In this document: positions 45,144 through 55,542 of the stretch, in pieces
Layout: every line of letters starts with the position of its first letter
Numbering within the stretch: the stretch's first letter is position 1
The notes under the pieces: model-generated
The model's database searches: none
The model's input: the letters and a program-made list of their open reading frames with translations, nothing else
Told to the model about the DNA's origin: nothing
Origin: Erythrobacter sp. NAP1
Lineage (GTDB): Bacteria; Pseudomonadota; Alphaproteobacteria; Sphingomonadales; Sphingomonadaceae
Direction: 5' to 3'
DNA length: 64,000 bases
Assembly (NCBI RefSeq): GCF_000152865.1
Contig: NZ_CH672390.1
Location: forward strand, 124,001 to 188,000
Made by a program: the position numbers and the translations under genes

Positions 45144-45161
45144 ATGTCTTAATAAAGACAT
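45144..45161. promoter_or_regulatory. Inverted repeat in the bpt promoter region
   Basis: ATGTCTT and AAGACAT are perfect 7-base arms around AATA, about 70 bases before the bpt start. It is a possible operator with no known regulator. Confidence 0.4.
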
Positions 45162-45227
45162 CGCTGATTCTCCATTCGTGCGGGTGATCTCCACGAGTGA
45201 ACCACCGCAAGAGGACCCGCCAGACCC

Positions 45228-46073
45228 GTGACGGCCCCGATCCGCTTCCCCCGTTTCTTCGTGACGAGCCCAGCGCCGTGTCCCTATCTTCCGGGACGAC
45301 AGGAGCGAAAGGTCTTCACTGAACTCAAGGGTGCGCATGCGGATCAGCTGAATGAGGCGCTTGGCCGGATTGGCTTTCGCCGCAGCCAGACCGTCGCTTA
45401 CCGTCCCAGCTGTCTTGATTGTCAGGCATGCGTTTCGGTCCGTGTGGTCGCAAGCGAGTTCAAGGCGTCGAGCACGCAGAAACGCGATATCAAGCGCAAC
45501 CGCGACCTCATCGTGACCGAGTGCCGCCCCTGGGCAACGGATGAACAGTTCGAGCTTCTGACCAAGTATCTATCGGTGCGCCATCCCGATGGCGGCATGT
45601 CGACGATGGACGAACTCGATTATGCCGATATGGTCGAGCACACGCCTGTGACCAGCACTCTGACCGAATATCGCGAACCCACAGAGAGCGGCGAACCTGG
45701 CCGCCTTGTCGGTGCCTGCCTGACCGATCGCCAGGGCGATGGCCTGTCGATGATCTATTCGTTTTACGATCCCGATCATGAGGGGCGCGCAGGGCTCGGC
45801 AATTACATCATTCTCGACCACATCCAGCGCGCTGCCCGCAGCGGCCTGCCTTATGTCTATCTCGGCTACTGGGTCGATGGCAGCCCGCGTATGCAGTACA
45901 AGGTGCGCTATCGCCCGCTTGAGCGCCTGACCCGCGAAGGGTGGCAGCGCATGAACCGCGATGAGCAAAGTCGTCTGATCGCCGCAGCCACGGCACCGCG
46001 CGACAAAAAGGCGGGAACAATCGACGGTGCTAGGGGTAAAGACGGACAACCCGTGAAATTCCCGGCGAGCTAA
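45228..46073 (+). CDS. bpt: Aspartate/glutamate leucyltransferase (leucyl/arginyl-tRNA--protein transferase)
   Basis: This 281-residue enzyme attaches leucine to N-terminal Asp or Glu and feeds the N-degron pathway. It has the cysteine pattern [16 protein letters not shown], the RSQTVAYRP block and the C-terminal transferase part with [18 protein letters not shown]. The start is GTG at 45228, with AAGAGGA rather far upstream. The next gene, tamA, begins four bases after its stop. Confidence 0.92.
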   Translation: MTAPIRFPRFFVTSPAPCPYLPGRQERKVFTELKGAHADQLNEALGRIGFRRSQTVAYRPSCLDCQACVSVRVVASEFKASSTQKRDIKRNRDLIVTECRPWATDEQFELLTKYLSVRHPDGGMSTMDELDYADMVEHTPVTSTLTEYREPTESGEPGRLVGACLTDRQGDGLSMIYSFYDPDHEGRAGLGNYIILDHIQRAARSGLPYVYLGYWVDGSPRMQYKVRYRPLERLTREGWQRMNRDEQSRLIAAATAPRDKKAGTIDGARGKDGQPVKFPAS

Positions 46074-46077
46074 TTTA

Positions 46078-48366
46078 TTGCGCTTATTCCTGCTCGATCT
46101 GGCCCTCGCGGCTGGACTGACTGCATCCGGTGCTTCGGCCACCGGGCAGGAAATTGCGGCTTCGACGCAGGCAACCGGCGCGCAGACCGCGCAGGACGAA
46201 CAACCCTCGCAGCCGCAAGCTGAGCCGCGTCCGCCCGCACCACCGCAGACTCCGCGAACGCTCGACGACCTCATCCCGCAAAACGCAACCACCGACGCAG
46301 AAAGCTGGGCGGCGCAAGGGTCAGGGGCGCAGCAAGGTCCGCCGCCGGTTGATGAACCGCTGGAGGACGAGGAAACACCGAGCGGTCAGATCGAAGCCGA
46401 CCTTTCCTCCAGCCCTTCCGATCCGTTCAACCTTGACGCAGCTCTCGATGCGCTCGCGATCCCGGAGCCCGGGAGGCTTGAGCCGGACCCGGACCGTCCT
46501 TCCTTCGCCGAAATCGAAGCGCCCAATCTCGTCGAATTGCCTCCGCTCACCGAATACGAGATCAGCGACGAACTGACGCTCGCATTTCCCACTGACGAGG
46601 TCGATTTTCCGGAGCGCCGCGCATTCATCGATCGCTTTGTCGCGCTTTCAGCGGTCGAGGCGCTCGAATCCGATGAGGACACCGTCCCGCAACTCGCCGC
46701 GCGGGCGCGCTCTGACCAGGAATTGCTAGACCAGGTCCTGCGCACTTACGGCTATTATGATGGCGAGATCATTCGCCAGCTTTCGGGTGGCCGCCGCGGT
46801 TTCGCCGATCAGGAACGCGACGATGCGCAGCGCCCTGTCGACCTCGACCCCAGCGTGCGCTTCGATATCCTGCCGGGCCCGCGTTACTCGTTTGGCGAGA
46901 TTGATCTTGGCGCGTTCGACCAGTTGGCCGACCCCGACCAGACAAAACTGCGCGACGTTTTTGCGATCCAGTCGGGCGACCCGCTTTATGCCGACCGCAT
47001 TGTTGAGCGCGAGAATGCGCTGCGCGTCGCATTTGGCGAGAACGGTTATCCTTTTGCCGAGATCGACGAGCCTCGCCTGACGATCGATCACGCCCGCGAT
47101 CAGGGGGATCTGGCGTTACCAGTCGAGCCGGGTGGCAAGTATGTCTTCGGCGAAATTGTCAGCGAGGACCCCGCTTTTCTCTCCTCGCGCCATCTTCAGC
47201 GCATTGCGCGCTTCGATCCGGGCGACGTCTATCAGACCAGCATGCAGTCCGACCTGCGCCGAGCGATCCTCGCAACTGGCCTGGTCTCAAGCGTTGCCAT
47301 CACCCCGCGCGAGACCACCGAGCCGGAAAGCAGTGACCCGGGTGAAGTCGCCCTCGACATCGCGATGGAGCGCGCCCCCTTGCGCACGGTCTCGGGCGCG
47401 ATCGGCTACGGAACCGAGGACGGCATTAAGGTTGAGGCTGGTTGGGAGCACCGCAATCTGTTCCCGCCTGAAGGTGCGCTCAGACTGCGCGGTATTCTCG
47501 GAACGCGCGAGCAGTTGGCGAGCGTCACCTATCGCCGCAACAACTTCCGCGATCGCGATCAGGTGCTCACCATCGACGCCTATGCAAGCGACATCGAGAC
47601 CGAAGCGGTCGATGCGCGAACCGTCGCGCTTCGCGGGGCGTTCGAGCGGGTTTCGAACCTGCTGTTCCAGAAGCCGCTCAGCTGGCAGATCGGTGCGGAG
47701 GTGCTCTACACGGACGAACGCAACCGGATCACCAACGGCATCCAGCGCCCGCGTCAGGAATACCTGATCGGGAGCCTGTTCGGCAGCGCCACGCTTGATG
47801 CAACCGACGACCTGCTTGACCCGACAGAGGGTTTCCGTGTCACTGGATTTGCCGCTCCCGAAGTCTCGCGCACGCTCGGTGAACAGAGCTACTATGTGCG
47901 CGCCCGCGTCGACGCGAGCTACTACCAATCTGTCGGTGAACACGTCGTCGCGGCACGTTTTGCGGCCGCTTCGATCATCGGAGCAGATGCATTTGAACTC
48001 GCTCCATCGCGCAGGCTCTATTCGGGCGGCGGCGGATCGGTTCGCGGTTATGGCTTTCAGGCGATCGGCCTTCGTAACGAGTTTGGCGAACCACTAGGCG
48101 GCGGCTCGCTGCTCGAAGGCGCGGTCGAAGCACGCATCCAGACAGGTTTTCTCGATGGCGCGGTCGAGGTCGTTCCCTTCTTTGATATCGGCTCGATTTC
48201 GCGCGATGCACGCCCGAGCTTTGACGTGGTACGCGCGGGCGCAGGGATTGGGGTGCGCTACAAGACCAGCTTTGGCCCCATCCGCGTCGATGTCGGCGTG
48301 CCTTTGAACCCAACCGAGTTTGACGCGCCGGTGGTGGTCTATGTCAGTCTTGGTCAGGCCTTTTGA
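46078..48366 (+). CDS. tamA: Autotransporter assembly protein TamA (BamA/Omp85 family)
   Basis: This is a 762-residue outer-membrane protein starting at a TTG. It has a signal peptide, a long acidic and proline-rich N-terminal segment to about residue 150, POTRA-like domains, and a 16-strand-type barrel with the Omp85 loop motif GGGGSVRGYGFQ. The C-terminus is SLGQAF with a final Phe. With TamB it inserts or moves lipids and outer-membrane proteins. The long disordered N-terminus is more extended than in enteric TamA. Its TGA overlaps the ATG of tamB. Confidence 0.92.
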   Translation: MRLFLLDLALAAGLTASGASATGQEIAASTQATGAQTAQDEQPSQPQAEPRPPAPPQTPRTLDDLIPQNATTDAESWAAQGSGAQQGPPPVDEPLEDEETPSGQIEADLSSSPSDPFNLDAALDALAIPEPGRLEPDPDRPSFAEIEAPNLVELPPLTEYEISDELTLAFPTDEVDFPERRAFIDRFVALSAVEALESDEDTVPQLAARARSDQELLDQVLRTYGYYDGEIIRQLSGGRRGFADQERDDAQRPVDLDPSVRFDILPGPRYSFGEIDLGAFDQLADPDQTKLRDVFAIQSGDPLYADRIVERENALRVAFGENGYPFAEIDEPRLTIDHARDQGDLALPVEPGGKYVFGEIVSEDPAFLSSRHLQRIARFDPGDVYQTSMQSDLRRAILATGLVSSVAITPRETTEPESSDPGEVALDIAMERAPLRTVSGAIGYGTEDGIKVEAGWEHRNLFPPEGALRLRGILGTREQLASVTYRRNNFRDRDQVLTIDAYASDIETEAVDARTVALRGAFERVSNLLFQKPLSWQIGAEVLYTDERNRITNGIQRPRQEYLIGSLFGSATLDATDDLLDPTEGFRVTGFAAPEVSRTLGEQSYYVRARVDASYYQSVGEHVVAARFAAASIIGADAFELAPSRRLYSGGGGSVRGYGFQAIGLRNEFGEPLGGGSLLEGAVEARIQTGFLDGAVEVVPFFDIGSISRDARPSFDVVRAGAGIGVRYKTSFGPIRVDVGVPLNPTEFDAPVVVYVSLGQAF

Positions 48367-51300
48367 TGGCTGACGAGGACGATCTTGTGACCGAAGCGGA
48401 GAACGAGGCACCGCAACGCAAGCGCAAGCGGCGCTGGGCCAAGCGCGCCGGCTGGGTGCTTGCGATCCTGCTCTTGCCGCTTGTCCTCATCGCGCTGTTT
48501 CTTGCAACGCCAATCGGCAAGCGCTTCGTTGCAGACCAGATTGCACAGGTTGCTCCCGCGTCCGGGCTCAGGTTTCAAGTCGGCAGGATCGAAGGCGACA
48601 TCTACGGCGAATCCACCCTGCACGATGTCACGCTGCTCGACCCGCAGGGCGCTTTCCTCACGATCCCTGAAGTTGAACTGAGCTGGCGACCGCTGAGCTG
48701 GCTTTGGAGCGGCATCGACATTCGCGAGCTGACTGCGCGGCGAGGACGGCTTGAGCGTCTGCCCGAATTGCTTCCCGGCGATCCGGATGCACCTCTGCTT
48801 CCCGATTTCGATATCCGTGTCGATCAGTTCGAGATCGACAATCTAATCCTTGCTCCGGGTCTGGCGGGCGAGCGCGCGCAGCGTGTCGATTTCGAGGCGG
48901 AGATCGACATTCGTTCAGGCCGCGCGCTGGTCGATGCCGAGGGGCGCTTCGGGCCAGAGGACCGGATTGAGCTGCTGCTCGATGCCGAGCCGGATGGCGA
49001 CCGGTTCGACCTCGCGCTTGATTACCGCGCCGCTGCCGATGGTCCGCTCGCCGCGCTTGCTGGATTGGACGCGGCCTACGATGCAAGGGTTGCAGGCGAG
49101 GGCACATGGACCCAGTGGCTCGGCCATGCGTTGGTGATGCGCGAAGATGGCGATGAGCGCAGCCGCGTAGCCGGGTTCCAGCTTACCAACAACGCGGGAA
49201 CCTATGCCGCGCTCGGCCAGGTTTCGCCGCGCCTGCAAGGGGGCACCATTATTGCCCGCGCCCTCGGCGATGCGACCTCGCTTGCACTTTCGGGCACGCT
49301 GGAAGAGAGCGTTTTTGACGGCGAGATCGCAGCCGTCACAAGCGCGCTCGACCTGCGCGGCGACGGCGCGCTCGACCTTGCCGGGAACCGGGCAGATGAG
49401 TTCGCCGCCAATGCCCGCCTGCGCGATCCCGACTTGCTCGGCGAGACGGCCCGGTTCGAACGAGCGCGTCTCTCTGCGGTCCTCGACGGCCCATTTCGCG
49501 ACCTTGTGATTGAGCATGAGCTGAGCGTCGAGACCTTGGACGTTGCAGGCACGGCAACGGTGATCGACCTCGTTCAGTCAGGGGCGGCCACATACAACGG
49601 AGAGGCATTTCTCGTGCCTCTCAATGTGGATGCACAGCGGGTCGAGACCGGTCTCGAACTGGTCGATCCGCGTCTCGTCAATGGCAACCTGACCGGGCTT
49701 CTGAGCCTTCGCGAAGGGCGGCTTGAGGCTGACAATGCCCGCCTGACATTCCCCGACCTCTTGGCGCAGCTCACACTGCGCGGCGACACCGCGCGGGGCG
49801 TCTACGCGCTCGCTGGACCGGTGACTGCGCGTGGCCTTGCCATTGATGATGTCGGGCAGGTGACCGCGCAGGCCAGGCTTGTTGCGAGGTTCGGGAGCAG
49901 TATTCCCTGGAGCGTGCGGGCTGATCTTTCCGGGCGTCTGGGCGATGTGAGAAATGCCTCGATCGCCAATCTCGCTGGCGAGGAAGTGCGCTTCGAAGGC
50001 GCGCTCGACATGGGCTCCGGCAACCCGATCGTTCTGCAAGACGTGGTGCTCGACAGCGAGCGACTCGACCTCGCGCTCGACAGCCGGATTGTGGGCGAGC
50101 GCACGTTGCTCGAAGGATCGGGTGAGCATGTCGAGTACGGCAGCTTTACCTTCGATGCCGAGATTGCGGGCGACGGGCCGCGTGCGCAGCTCGTGCTCGC
50201 CGACCCGCTCCCAGCGGCTGGGCTTACCGATGTGCGGCTCGACATCGCGCCAGAGGGTGATGGTTTTGCCATCGACGTCGCCGGCGGTTCGCTTCTCGGA
50301 CCGTTCGACGGTGCGCTTGGCATCGAGCTTCCCGCCGACGCGCCAACCCGCATCGCGATCCGCAGCCTCGAGGTGTCGCGCACCAACGTAACGGGTGCGC
50401 TCGCGCTCGCGCTCGCCGATAATGGTGTCGCGGGCAATCTCGATGTCAGCGGCGGCGGGCTTGATGGCACCATCCTGCTGACGCCGAGCAACACCGGTGT
50501 GCAAGGCTTTGAGCTTGACCTCGTAGCGCGGCAAGCGCGCTTCACCGGCGATACCCCGATTGCGCTTGCCTATGCTGACATCAATGCGAGCGGGGCGTTC
50601 GATGCATCGTCCAGCCGGATTGAGGCCGATGTCGAAGGGACCGGGTTCGAGTACGGCGCGCTCAACATCGCCGCCTTCAATGCGACCGGCGAGATCGTGG
50701 ACGGCAGCGGCACCATGCAGGCCTCCATCGCAGGTCGCCGCGCCGACCGTTTCGCTCTCAAGTTCGATGGCCAGTTTGCGCCCGAGCGCATCGCGGTGAT
50801 CGCGCAGGGCGAGTATGGCGGGCGCCCGATCACCATGCCGCGCAGGGCCGTGCTGACCCCGCTGGAGGATGGCGGCTATCGCCTCGCGCCGACCCAGATC
50901 GGCTTTGCGCGGGGCTACACCATCCTCGAAGGCACGCTTGGCGGAGAGCGGATTTCGCTTGAAGCGAGCATGGCAAGCATGCCGCTGCGGCTCGTCGACC
51001 TTGCTGGCAGCGAGCTTGGCCTTGGCGGCAGGCTTTCGGGTGTGCTCACTTACGACCAGGTCGGCAGCGGCCCGCCGACCGGCAATGCGCGGGTGCGGAT
51101 CGACGACTTCACCCGCTCGGGCCTTGTCCTGTCGTCTCGCCCAATCGACGTCTTCGCGGTCGCCAACCTTTCCCCGCGTGAGCTTGCCGTGGGCGCTCGG
51201 TTGCTCGAAGGCGAGCGGCGATTGGGAAGCCTTGAGGGCCGAGTGACCGGGCTTCGTTCCGGGGGTGACCTCGCGGATCGCATCATGCGCGGACGGCTCG

Positions 51301-52589
51301 ACGCGGCGCTCGGCTATGAAGGGCCCGCGCAGTCGTTGTGGCGGCTTGCCGGGATCGAGACTTTCGACCTCACCGGACCCGTCACCATCGATGCGCGCGC
51401 GAAGGGCACGCTCTCCAATCCGAGCATAACCGGCGACCTCGCCAGTGACGACCTGCGCTTGCAGAGCGCGATCTCGGGCACCGATATCACCGATGTGAGC
51501 GCGCGGGGACGCTTCGCCGGGTCGCGACTGGAACTCACCCGCTTCTCCGGATCGACTAGCGGCGGCGGCTCTGTTTCGGGCAGCGGCTTTGTCGACCTTG
51601 CCGGCATGTCCGCCACCCGAGGCCCGCAGATCGACATCCGCGCTGCCGCCTCTTCTGCCCGTCTGCTCAATGGCAATGGCCTCGACGCAACGATCACTGG
51701 CCCCTTACGCATCGTCTCGGACGGCACGGGCGGCGCCATTGCGGGCCGCGTCAGCGTCGACCGAGCGAGCTGGGCGCTCGGCATCGCGGCCGAGGACATG
51801 CGGCTCCCGTCCATCGCCACGACCGAGATCAACCGCCCCGACCAAGTCGCCGCTCGCAGCACCGGGCCCACCAGCCAATGGCGCTACCTGATCGATGCCA
51901 GCACGCCGAGCCGGGTTGCGGTCGATGGCCTTGGACTCGACAGCGAATGGGGCATCGACATCGCGCTGCGCGGCACGGTCGACGACCCGCGCATGGGCGG
52001 CGAAGCGCGGCTGGTTCGGGGCGCCTATACCTTTGCCGGAACCCGCTTCGAGCTGACCGAGGGCCGGATCGAGTTCGACGCCAACGTCCCCATCGACCCG
52101 CGGCTCAATATCGAAGCGCAGGCGAGCGCCAATGGCACCGACGTCACCATCGACATCACCGGCAATGCCCAGACGCCCGAAGTCGCTTTCTCCTCCGTCC
52201 CAGCGCTGCCGGAGGAGGAGATCCTCGCCCGGCTGCTGTTTGGCGGATCGGTCACTTCGCTATCGGCCACCGATGCTATCCAGCTCGGCGCTGCGCTTGC
52301 CGCTTTGCAGGGCGGGGGCGGGGGCATCGACCCGATCGGCCAGCTACGCAATTCCATCGGTCTCGACCAGTTGCGCATCGTCTCTGCAGACCCGGCGCTT
52401 GGCCGGGGCACGGGCGTCGCGCTTGGCAAGAACCTGGGCCGCAGGGTCTATGTCGAGCTTGTCACCGACGGTCAGGGCTACAGCGCGACCCAGCTTGAGT
52501 ACCGGATCACCAGCTGGCTCGCACTTCTGGGCACGGTGACGACTATCGGGCGCGACAGCGTGCTCGCCGAGATCAGCCGGGATTACTAG
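48366..52589 (+). CDS. tamB: Translocation/assembly module protein TamB
   Basis: This very large protein (1407 residues) has one N-terminal membrane helix (AGWVLAILLLPLVLIALFLAT). A repetitive beta-taco body follows, with the conserved DUF490 C-terminal domain with VPALPEEEILARLLFGGSV and LGKNLGRRVYVELVTDG. It spans the periplasm and cooperates with TamA. Related AsmA-like proteins carry phospholipids. The ATG overlaps the tamA stop (TGATG), so the pair is coupled. Confidence 0.93.
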   Translation: MADEDDLVTEAENEAPQRKRKRRWAKRAGWVLAILLLPLVLIALFLATPIGKRFVADQIAQVAPASGLRFQVGRIEGDIYGESTLHDVTLLDPQGAFLTIPEVELSWRPLSWLWSGIDIRELTARRGRLERLPELLPGDPDAPLLPDFDIRVDQFEIDNLILAPGLAGERAQRVDFEAEIDIRSGRALVDAEGRFGPEDRIELLLDAEPDGDRFDLALDYRAAADGPLAALAGLDAAYDARVAGEGTWTQWLGHALVMREDGDERSRVAGFQLTNNAGTYAALGQVSPRLQGGTIIARALGDATSLALSGTLEESVFDGEIAAVTSALDLRGDGALDLAGNRADEFAANARLRDPDLLGETARFERARLSAVLDGPFRDLVIEHELSVETLDVAGTATVIDLVQSGAATYNGEAFLVPLNVDAQRVETGLELVDPRLVNGNLTGLLSLREGRLEADNARLTFPDLLAQLTLRGDTARGVYALAGPVTARGLAIDDVGQVTAQARLVARFGSSIPWSVRADLSGRLGDVRNASIANLAGEEVRFEGALDMGSGNPIVLQDVVLDSERLDLALDSRIVGERTLLEGSGEHVEYGSFTFDAEIAGDGPRAQLVLADPLPAAGLTDVRLDIAPEGDGFAIDVAGGSLLGPFDGALGIELPADAPTRIAIRSLEVSRTNVTGALALALADNGVAGNLDVSGGGLDGTILLTPSNTGVQGFELDLVARQARFTGDTPIALAYADINASGAFDASSSRIEADVEGTGFEYGALNIAAFNATGEIVDGSGTMQASIAGRRADRFALKFDGQFAPERIAVIAQGEYGGRPITMPRRAVLTPLEDGGYRLAPTQIGFARGYTILEGTLGGERISLEASMASMPLRLVDLAGSELGLGGRLSGVLTYDQVGSGPPTGNARVRIDDFTRSGLVLSSRPIDVFAVANLSPRELAVGARLLEGERRLGSLEGRVTGLRSGGDLADRIMRGRLDAALGYEGPAQSLWRLAGIETFDLTGPVTIDARAKGTLSNPSITGDLASDDLRLQSAISGTDITDVSARGRFAGSRLELTRFSGSTSGGGSVSGSGFVDLAGMSATRGPQIDIRAAASSARLLNGNGLDATITGPLRIVSDGTGGAIAGRVSVDRASWALGIAAEDMRLPSIATTEINRPDQVAARSTGPTSQWRYLIDASTPSRVAVDGLGLDSEWGIDIALRGTVDDPRMGGEARLVRGAYTFAGTRFELTEGRIEFDANVPIDPRLNIEAQASANGTDVTIDITGNAQTPEVAFSSVPALPEEEILARLLFGGSVTSLSATDAIQLGAALAALQGGGGGIDPIGQLRNSIGLDQLRIVSADPALGRGTGVALGKNLGRRVYVELVTDGQGYSATQLEYRITSWLALLGTVTTIGRDSVLAEISRDY

Positions 52590-52598
52590 CCGCCCGGT

Positions 52599-53396
52599 TC
52601 AGCCGCTCGCGTAGAGCTTCGCCTCCTCGGCGCGTCGGCGCACCAGTCCCTTGAGCACCCGCCCGCCCGCATGCTTCCAGCGCGCGAACTCCGCGACCGC
52701 GCCAGCGTAGTCGCCTGCTTTGTGCTTCTTTGTCAGCGTCGCCTTGTGGATCGCGCCGGTGTTGTAGTGGAAGCTCACCAGCGCATCGAACTGGCCCTGC
52801 GTCGTCGGAGCGCTTCCAATCGCGTGCGCAACCTCGGCTGCGTAGCGTTCGAGATCGCGGGCGAGCCGCGCATCGCATTGATCTTGCGTCCACACGGTCG
52901 CAGGGCCGATCCGTTCTCCAAGGCCGGTCTGGTCGTCGATACCTGTCGCACCCCAGCCAATGGTCCACGGATCACCGCCCGTGCCGGGATCGGGATAGGC
53001 GCCCACGAGCCCGTCCCGGCGCAGCTGCGCGCAGCCTTCGAACTGCTTGATGAGAGCGATGCCAGCCTCGCCAATTCGGCGCGGCGACTTGCGATCGCTT
53101 CGTCGTATGTGAGGAACCGATGGACCGCATGTTACACGGTCCAGGGGAGAAAGCGCCGAAGCGTCAACGTTGCGGCCCAAAGTGTCACTTTCGCTACCAA
53201 TTGTGTCACCCTGTTCACTGAGAGCGTCAGCCTGCGCGCCCGAAGTGTCACTCTTCTGGCGCTGTGCTGCATCAATCGCATCGTCGAGCGCATCGACCTC
53301 GGACTGGCGAAAACCGCGCCCACGCAAGCGACGCACGGCATCGAAGATCAGCGTGCGGTTCAGACGATAGCGCGAATAGGGTTTCTTGGCGGGCAT
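52599..53396 (-). CDS. GH24 (phage-type) lysozyme with a heptad-repeat linker
   Basis: This is a 265-residue protein. The C-terminal 155 residues are a T4-type lysozyme: catalytic Glu in IKQFEGC, Asp/Thr in YPDPGTGGDPWTIGWGAT, and the family segment FDALVSFHYNTGA. The N-terminal 45 residues are basic and helical. Between lies a run of five 7-residue units (pattern xDTxGxx), seen in DNA as 21-base repeats at 53161-53265. No signal peptide is seen, so it may need a holin or another route. No phage genes surround it, so it looks domesticated. Confidence 0.85.
   Translation of the reverse strand: MPAKKPYSRYRLNRTLIFDAVRRLRGRGFRQSEVDALDDAIDAAQRQKSDTSGAQADALSEQGDTIGSESDTLGRNVDASALSPLDRVTCGPSVPHIRRSDRKSPRRIGEAGIALIKQFEGCAQLRRDGLVGAYPDPGTGGDPWTIGWGATGIDDQTGLGERIGPATVWTQDQCDARLARDLERYAAEVAHAIGSAPTTQGQFDALVSFHYNTGAIHKATLTKKHKAGDYAGAVAEFARWKHAGGRVLKGLVRRRAEEAKLYASG
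53161..53265. repeat. Five 21-bp tandem repeats inside the lysozyme gene
   Basis: Five units of exactly 21 bases begin with GCGTCA or GTGTCA (53161, 53182, 53203, 53224 and 53245). They encode diverged 7-residue units. The first six bases are well conserved and the rest varies. Confidence 0.7.
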
Positions 53397-53505
53397 AGGG
53401 TCGGACCTCGTGTGCTGTTGGAAAGCGAGGTCGACCTATTAGGCACAAGAGGGCCGAGTAGGAAAATGGTTTGGGCTCCGCCGCGTCGGCAAGCAGGCGA
53501 GGGTA

Positions 53506-54174
53506 CTACTCGGAAACGAGCGCCGAAAATGCCTCGATCCGGTCGATCCGGCCCGATACTACCAACTCGTCATCGGGCATGATCAGCGTGTCTGGCGTTG
53601 CGTGGATGAAATCCTCGCCCTCGCGCTTCACGCCTACAACCGTCACATCGTGCTTCTTGCGGCATTCGCTGGTGACGAGCGGCAGGCCGATGATCGCCTG
53701 CGGCGCTTTGAGCCGGGCGATGGCGAAATGGTCGTCGAAAGCGATAAAATCGAGCAGGCGTTCGTTGACGAGATGCGCGACGCGCTCACCCATACGTTGC
53801 TCGGGGAAGACCACATGGGTTGCTCCGATCCGTTCGAGGATGCGCGCATGTTTCTGGTTGGTCGCCTTGGCCCAGATATTGGCAACGCCCAGTTCGGAAA
53901 GCGCAAGCACGGTGAGCACGCTTGCCTCGATATCGTTGCCGATCCCGACGATCGCCGCTTCGAATTCGGCAGCGCCGAGGTCCGTGAGCGTGCGCGAGTG
54001 CGAGCAATCGGCTTCGACCACCTTGGTCAGGGCCGAGGCGAAATCCTGCACGCGCGCCGGATCGGTGTCTGCGCCCATCACGTCATGGCCCATACGTTCG
54101 AGCGTTTCGGCAACGGCGCCGCCAAAGCGGCCAAGGCCAATGACGAGGACGGGGCGCTTTCCTTTAGCCGACAA
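53506..54174 (-). CDS. Potassium channel/transporter RCK subunit (KtrA/TrkA-like)
   Basis: I read 222 residues from TTG at 54174. GAGGAG lies upstream at the right distance, inside the end of the trkH-like gene, which it overlaps by 11 bases. It has the RCK Rossmann fold (VLVIGLGRFGGAVAETLERMGHDV) and a C-terminal TrkA_C-like domain. It gates the neighbouring membrane subunit in response to nucleotides. The single RCK unit fits KtrA rather than the double-unit E. coli TrkA. Confidence 0.88.
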   Translation of the reverse strand: MSAKGKRPVLVIGLGRFGGAVAETLERMGHDVMGADTDPARVQDFASALTKVVEADCSHSRTLTDLGAAEFEAAIVGIGNDIEASVLTVLALSELGVANIWAKATNQKHARILERIGATHVVFPEQRMGERVAHLVNERLLDFIAFDDHFAIARLKAPQAIIGLPLVTSECRKKHDVTVVGVKREGEDFIHATPDTLIMPDDELVVSGRIDRIEAFSALVSE

Positions 54175-55507
54175 TCGGGTTCTCCTCTGGATAGCGGAAA
54201 GTTCGCGAACCGCTTCCCAATGCAAGCGCTGTAGCCACCGTAATGGTTCCCACGCGGCCCACAAACATCAGGACGGTGATCACGAATTGCGCACTCGGCG
54301 GCAGGTCGCCGGTGATGCCCATCGACAGGCCAACGGTCGAAAAGGCTGAGATAGTTTCGAACAGGACCCGCTCGAACGCGAGGTCGGTGATCGAGGCGAT
54401 GTAGAGCGTTGCGAGGAAGATCAGCGATCCGGCCAGCACGGTAACGGCAAGCGCCTGGCGTTCGATATGCGAGCCGAAGCGGCGGTCGAAAATGCCCGAG
54501 TCGCGCTGACCGCGGATCTCGGAAACGACCACCGCGATAAGCACGACGAATGTGGTGATCTTGATGCCGCCGGCGGTGCCCGCGCTGCCGCCGCCGATGA
54601 ACATGAGCAGGTAATTCACCGTGATCGTCTCATCGCGGAAACTGCCGACATCGAGGCTGTTGAAGCCCGCGGTGCGCGGCATGACCGAATGGAACGCGGC
54701 GTTGAGCGCTTTCTCGCCGAGCGCCATCGGGCCGAGCGTGTCGGGATTGCCCCATTCCATGCCGAGCATGGCAATAAACCCGGTGACGAGCAGAACCCCG
54801 GTCGCGAGCAGGGTAATCTTGGTGTGGAGCGTGTATCTCGACCATTTGAGCTTTTCGGCGCGCAAGTCCTGCATGACCGGAAAGCCGAGCGCGGTGATGA
54901 TGACCGCGAGCATGATTGGCGAGAGGATGACGGGGTCGCCCTGAAAACTCATCACGCTGTCGGAAAAGCTTGAGAACCCGGCATTGTTGAACGCGCTCAC
55001 CGAATGGAAAATGCCGTGCCACAGCGCCGAGCCGAGCGCGAAGTCGTGCGTGAGATGGAAGCGTGCAGTCAGGATCGCTGCGACCACTACCTCGATCACC
55101 AGCGTGATGGCGAGCACCAGCTTAATCACGGAGACCGCATCGCCGCGCTCGATCCGGTTGCGCTCGACCTGTGTTGCCATGCGCTCTCGAAGCCCAAGCC
55201 CGCGCCCGAGCATCAGCCCGAACAAGGTCGCCGCGGTCATGATCCCGAAGCCGCCGATCTGGAACAGGACGAGGATCGTGATCTGGCCGAACATTGACCA
55301 GTAGACCGGCGTGTCGACCACGATCAGCCCTGTGACCGATACGGCAGAGGTGGCGGTGAAGAAGGCTGTGAGCAGCGGCGCGGCGTTTCCATCGCTGGTC
55401 GCGACCGGTAGGGCGAGAAGCGCCGTTCCGACCAGGATCAGCGCCAGAAAAAGCAGCGGTATCAATCGGATCGGATCGCGCAGCATCGCTGACGCACTCA
55501 CTCCCAT
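54164..55507 (-). CDS. Potassium transporter membrane subunit (TrkH/KtrB)
   Basis: This 447-residue polytopic protein has four pore-loop units, visible as SAVSVTGLIVVDT, SAFNNAGFSSFSD, RTAGFNSLDVGSF and SAFSTVGLSMG, each with a filter-region glycine. It moves K+ (possibly Na+) inward with the RCK partner. The ATG at 55507 lies 36 bases from a triple operator-like repeat shared with the divergent XRE gene, which may control both. Confidence 0.92.
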   Translation of the reverse strand: MGVSASAMLRDPIRLIPLLFLALILVGTALLALPVATSDGNAAPLLTAFFTATSAVSVTGLIVVDTPVYWSMFGQITILVLFQIGGFGIMTAATLFGLMLGRGLGLRERMATQVERNRIERGDAVSVIKLVLAITLVIEVVVAAILTARFHLTHDFALGSALWHGIFHSVSAFNNAGFSSFSDSVMSFQGDPVILSPIMLAVIITALGFPVMQDLRAEKLKWSRYTLHTKITLLATGVLLVTGFIAMLGMEWGNPDTLGPMALGEKALNAAFHSVMPRTAGFNSLDVGSFRDETITVNYLLMFIGGGSAGTAGGIKITTFVVLIAVVVSEIRGQRDSGIFDRRFGSHIERQALAVTVLAGSLIFLATLYIASITDLAFERVLFETISAFSTVGLSMGITGDLPPSAQFVITVLMFVGRVGTITVATALALGSGSRTFRYPEENPIVG

Positions 55508-55542
55508 TTGCTCGTCCAGTCAAGCCAATTGCGAAGATGCTT

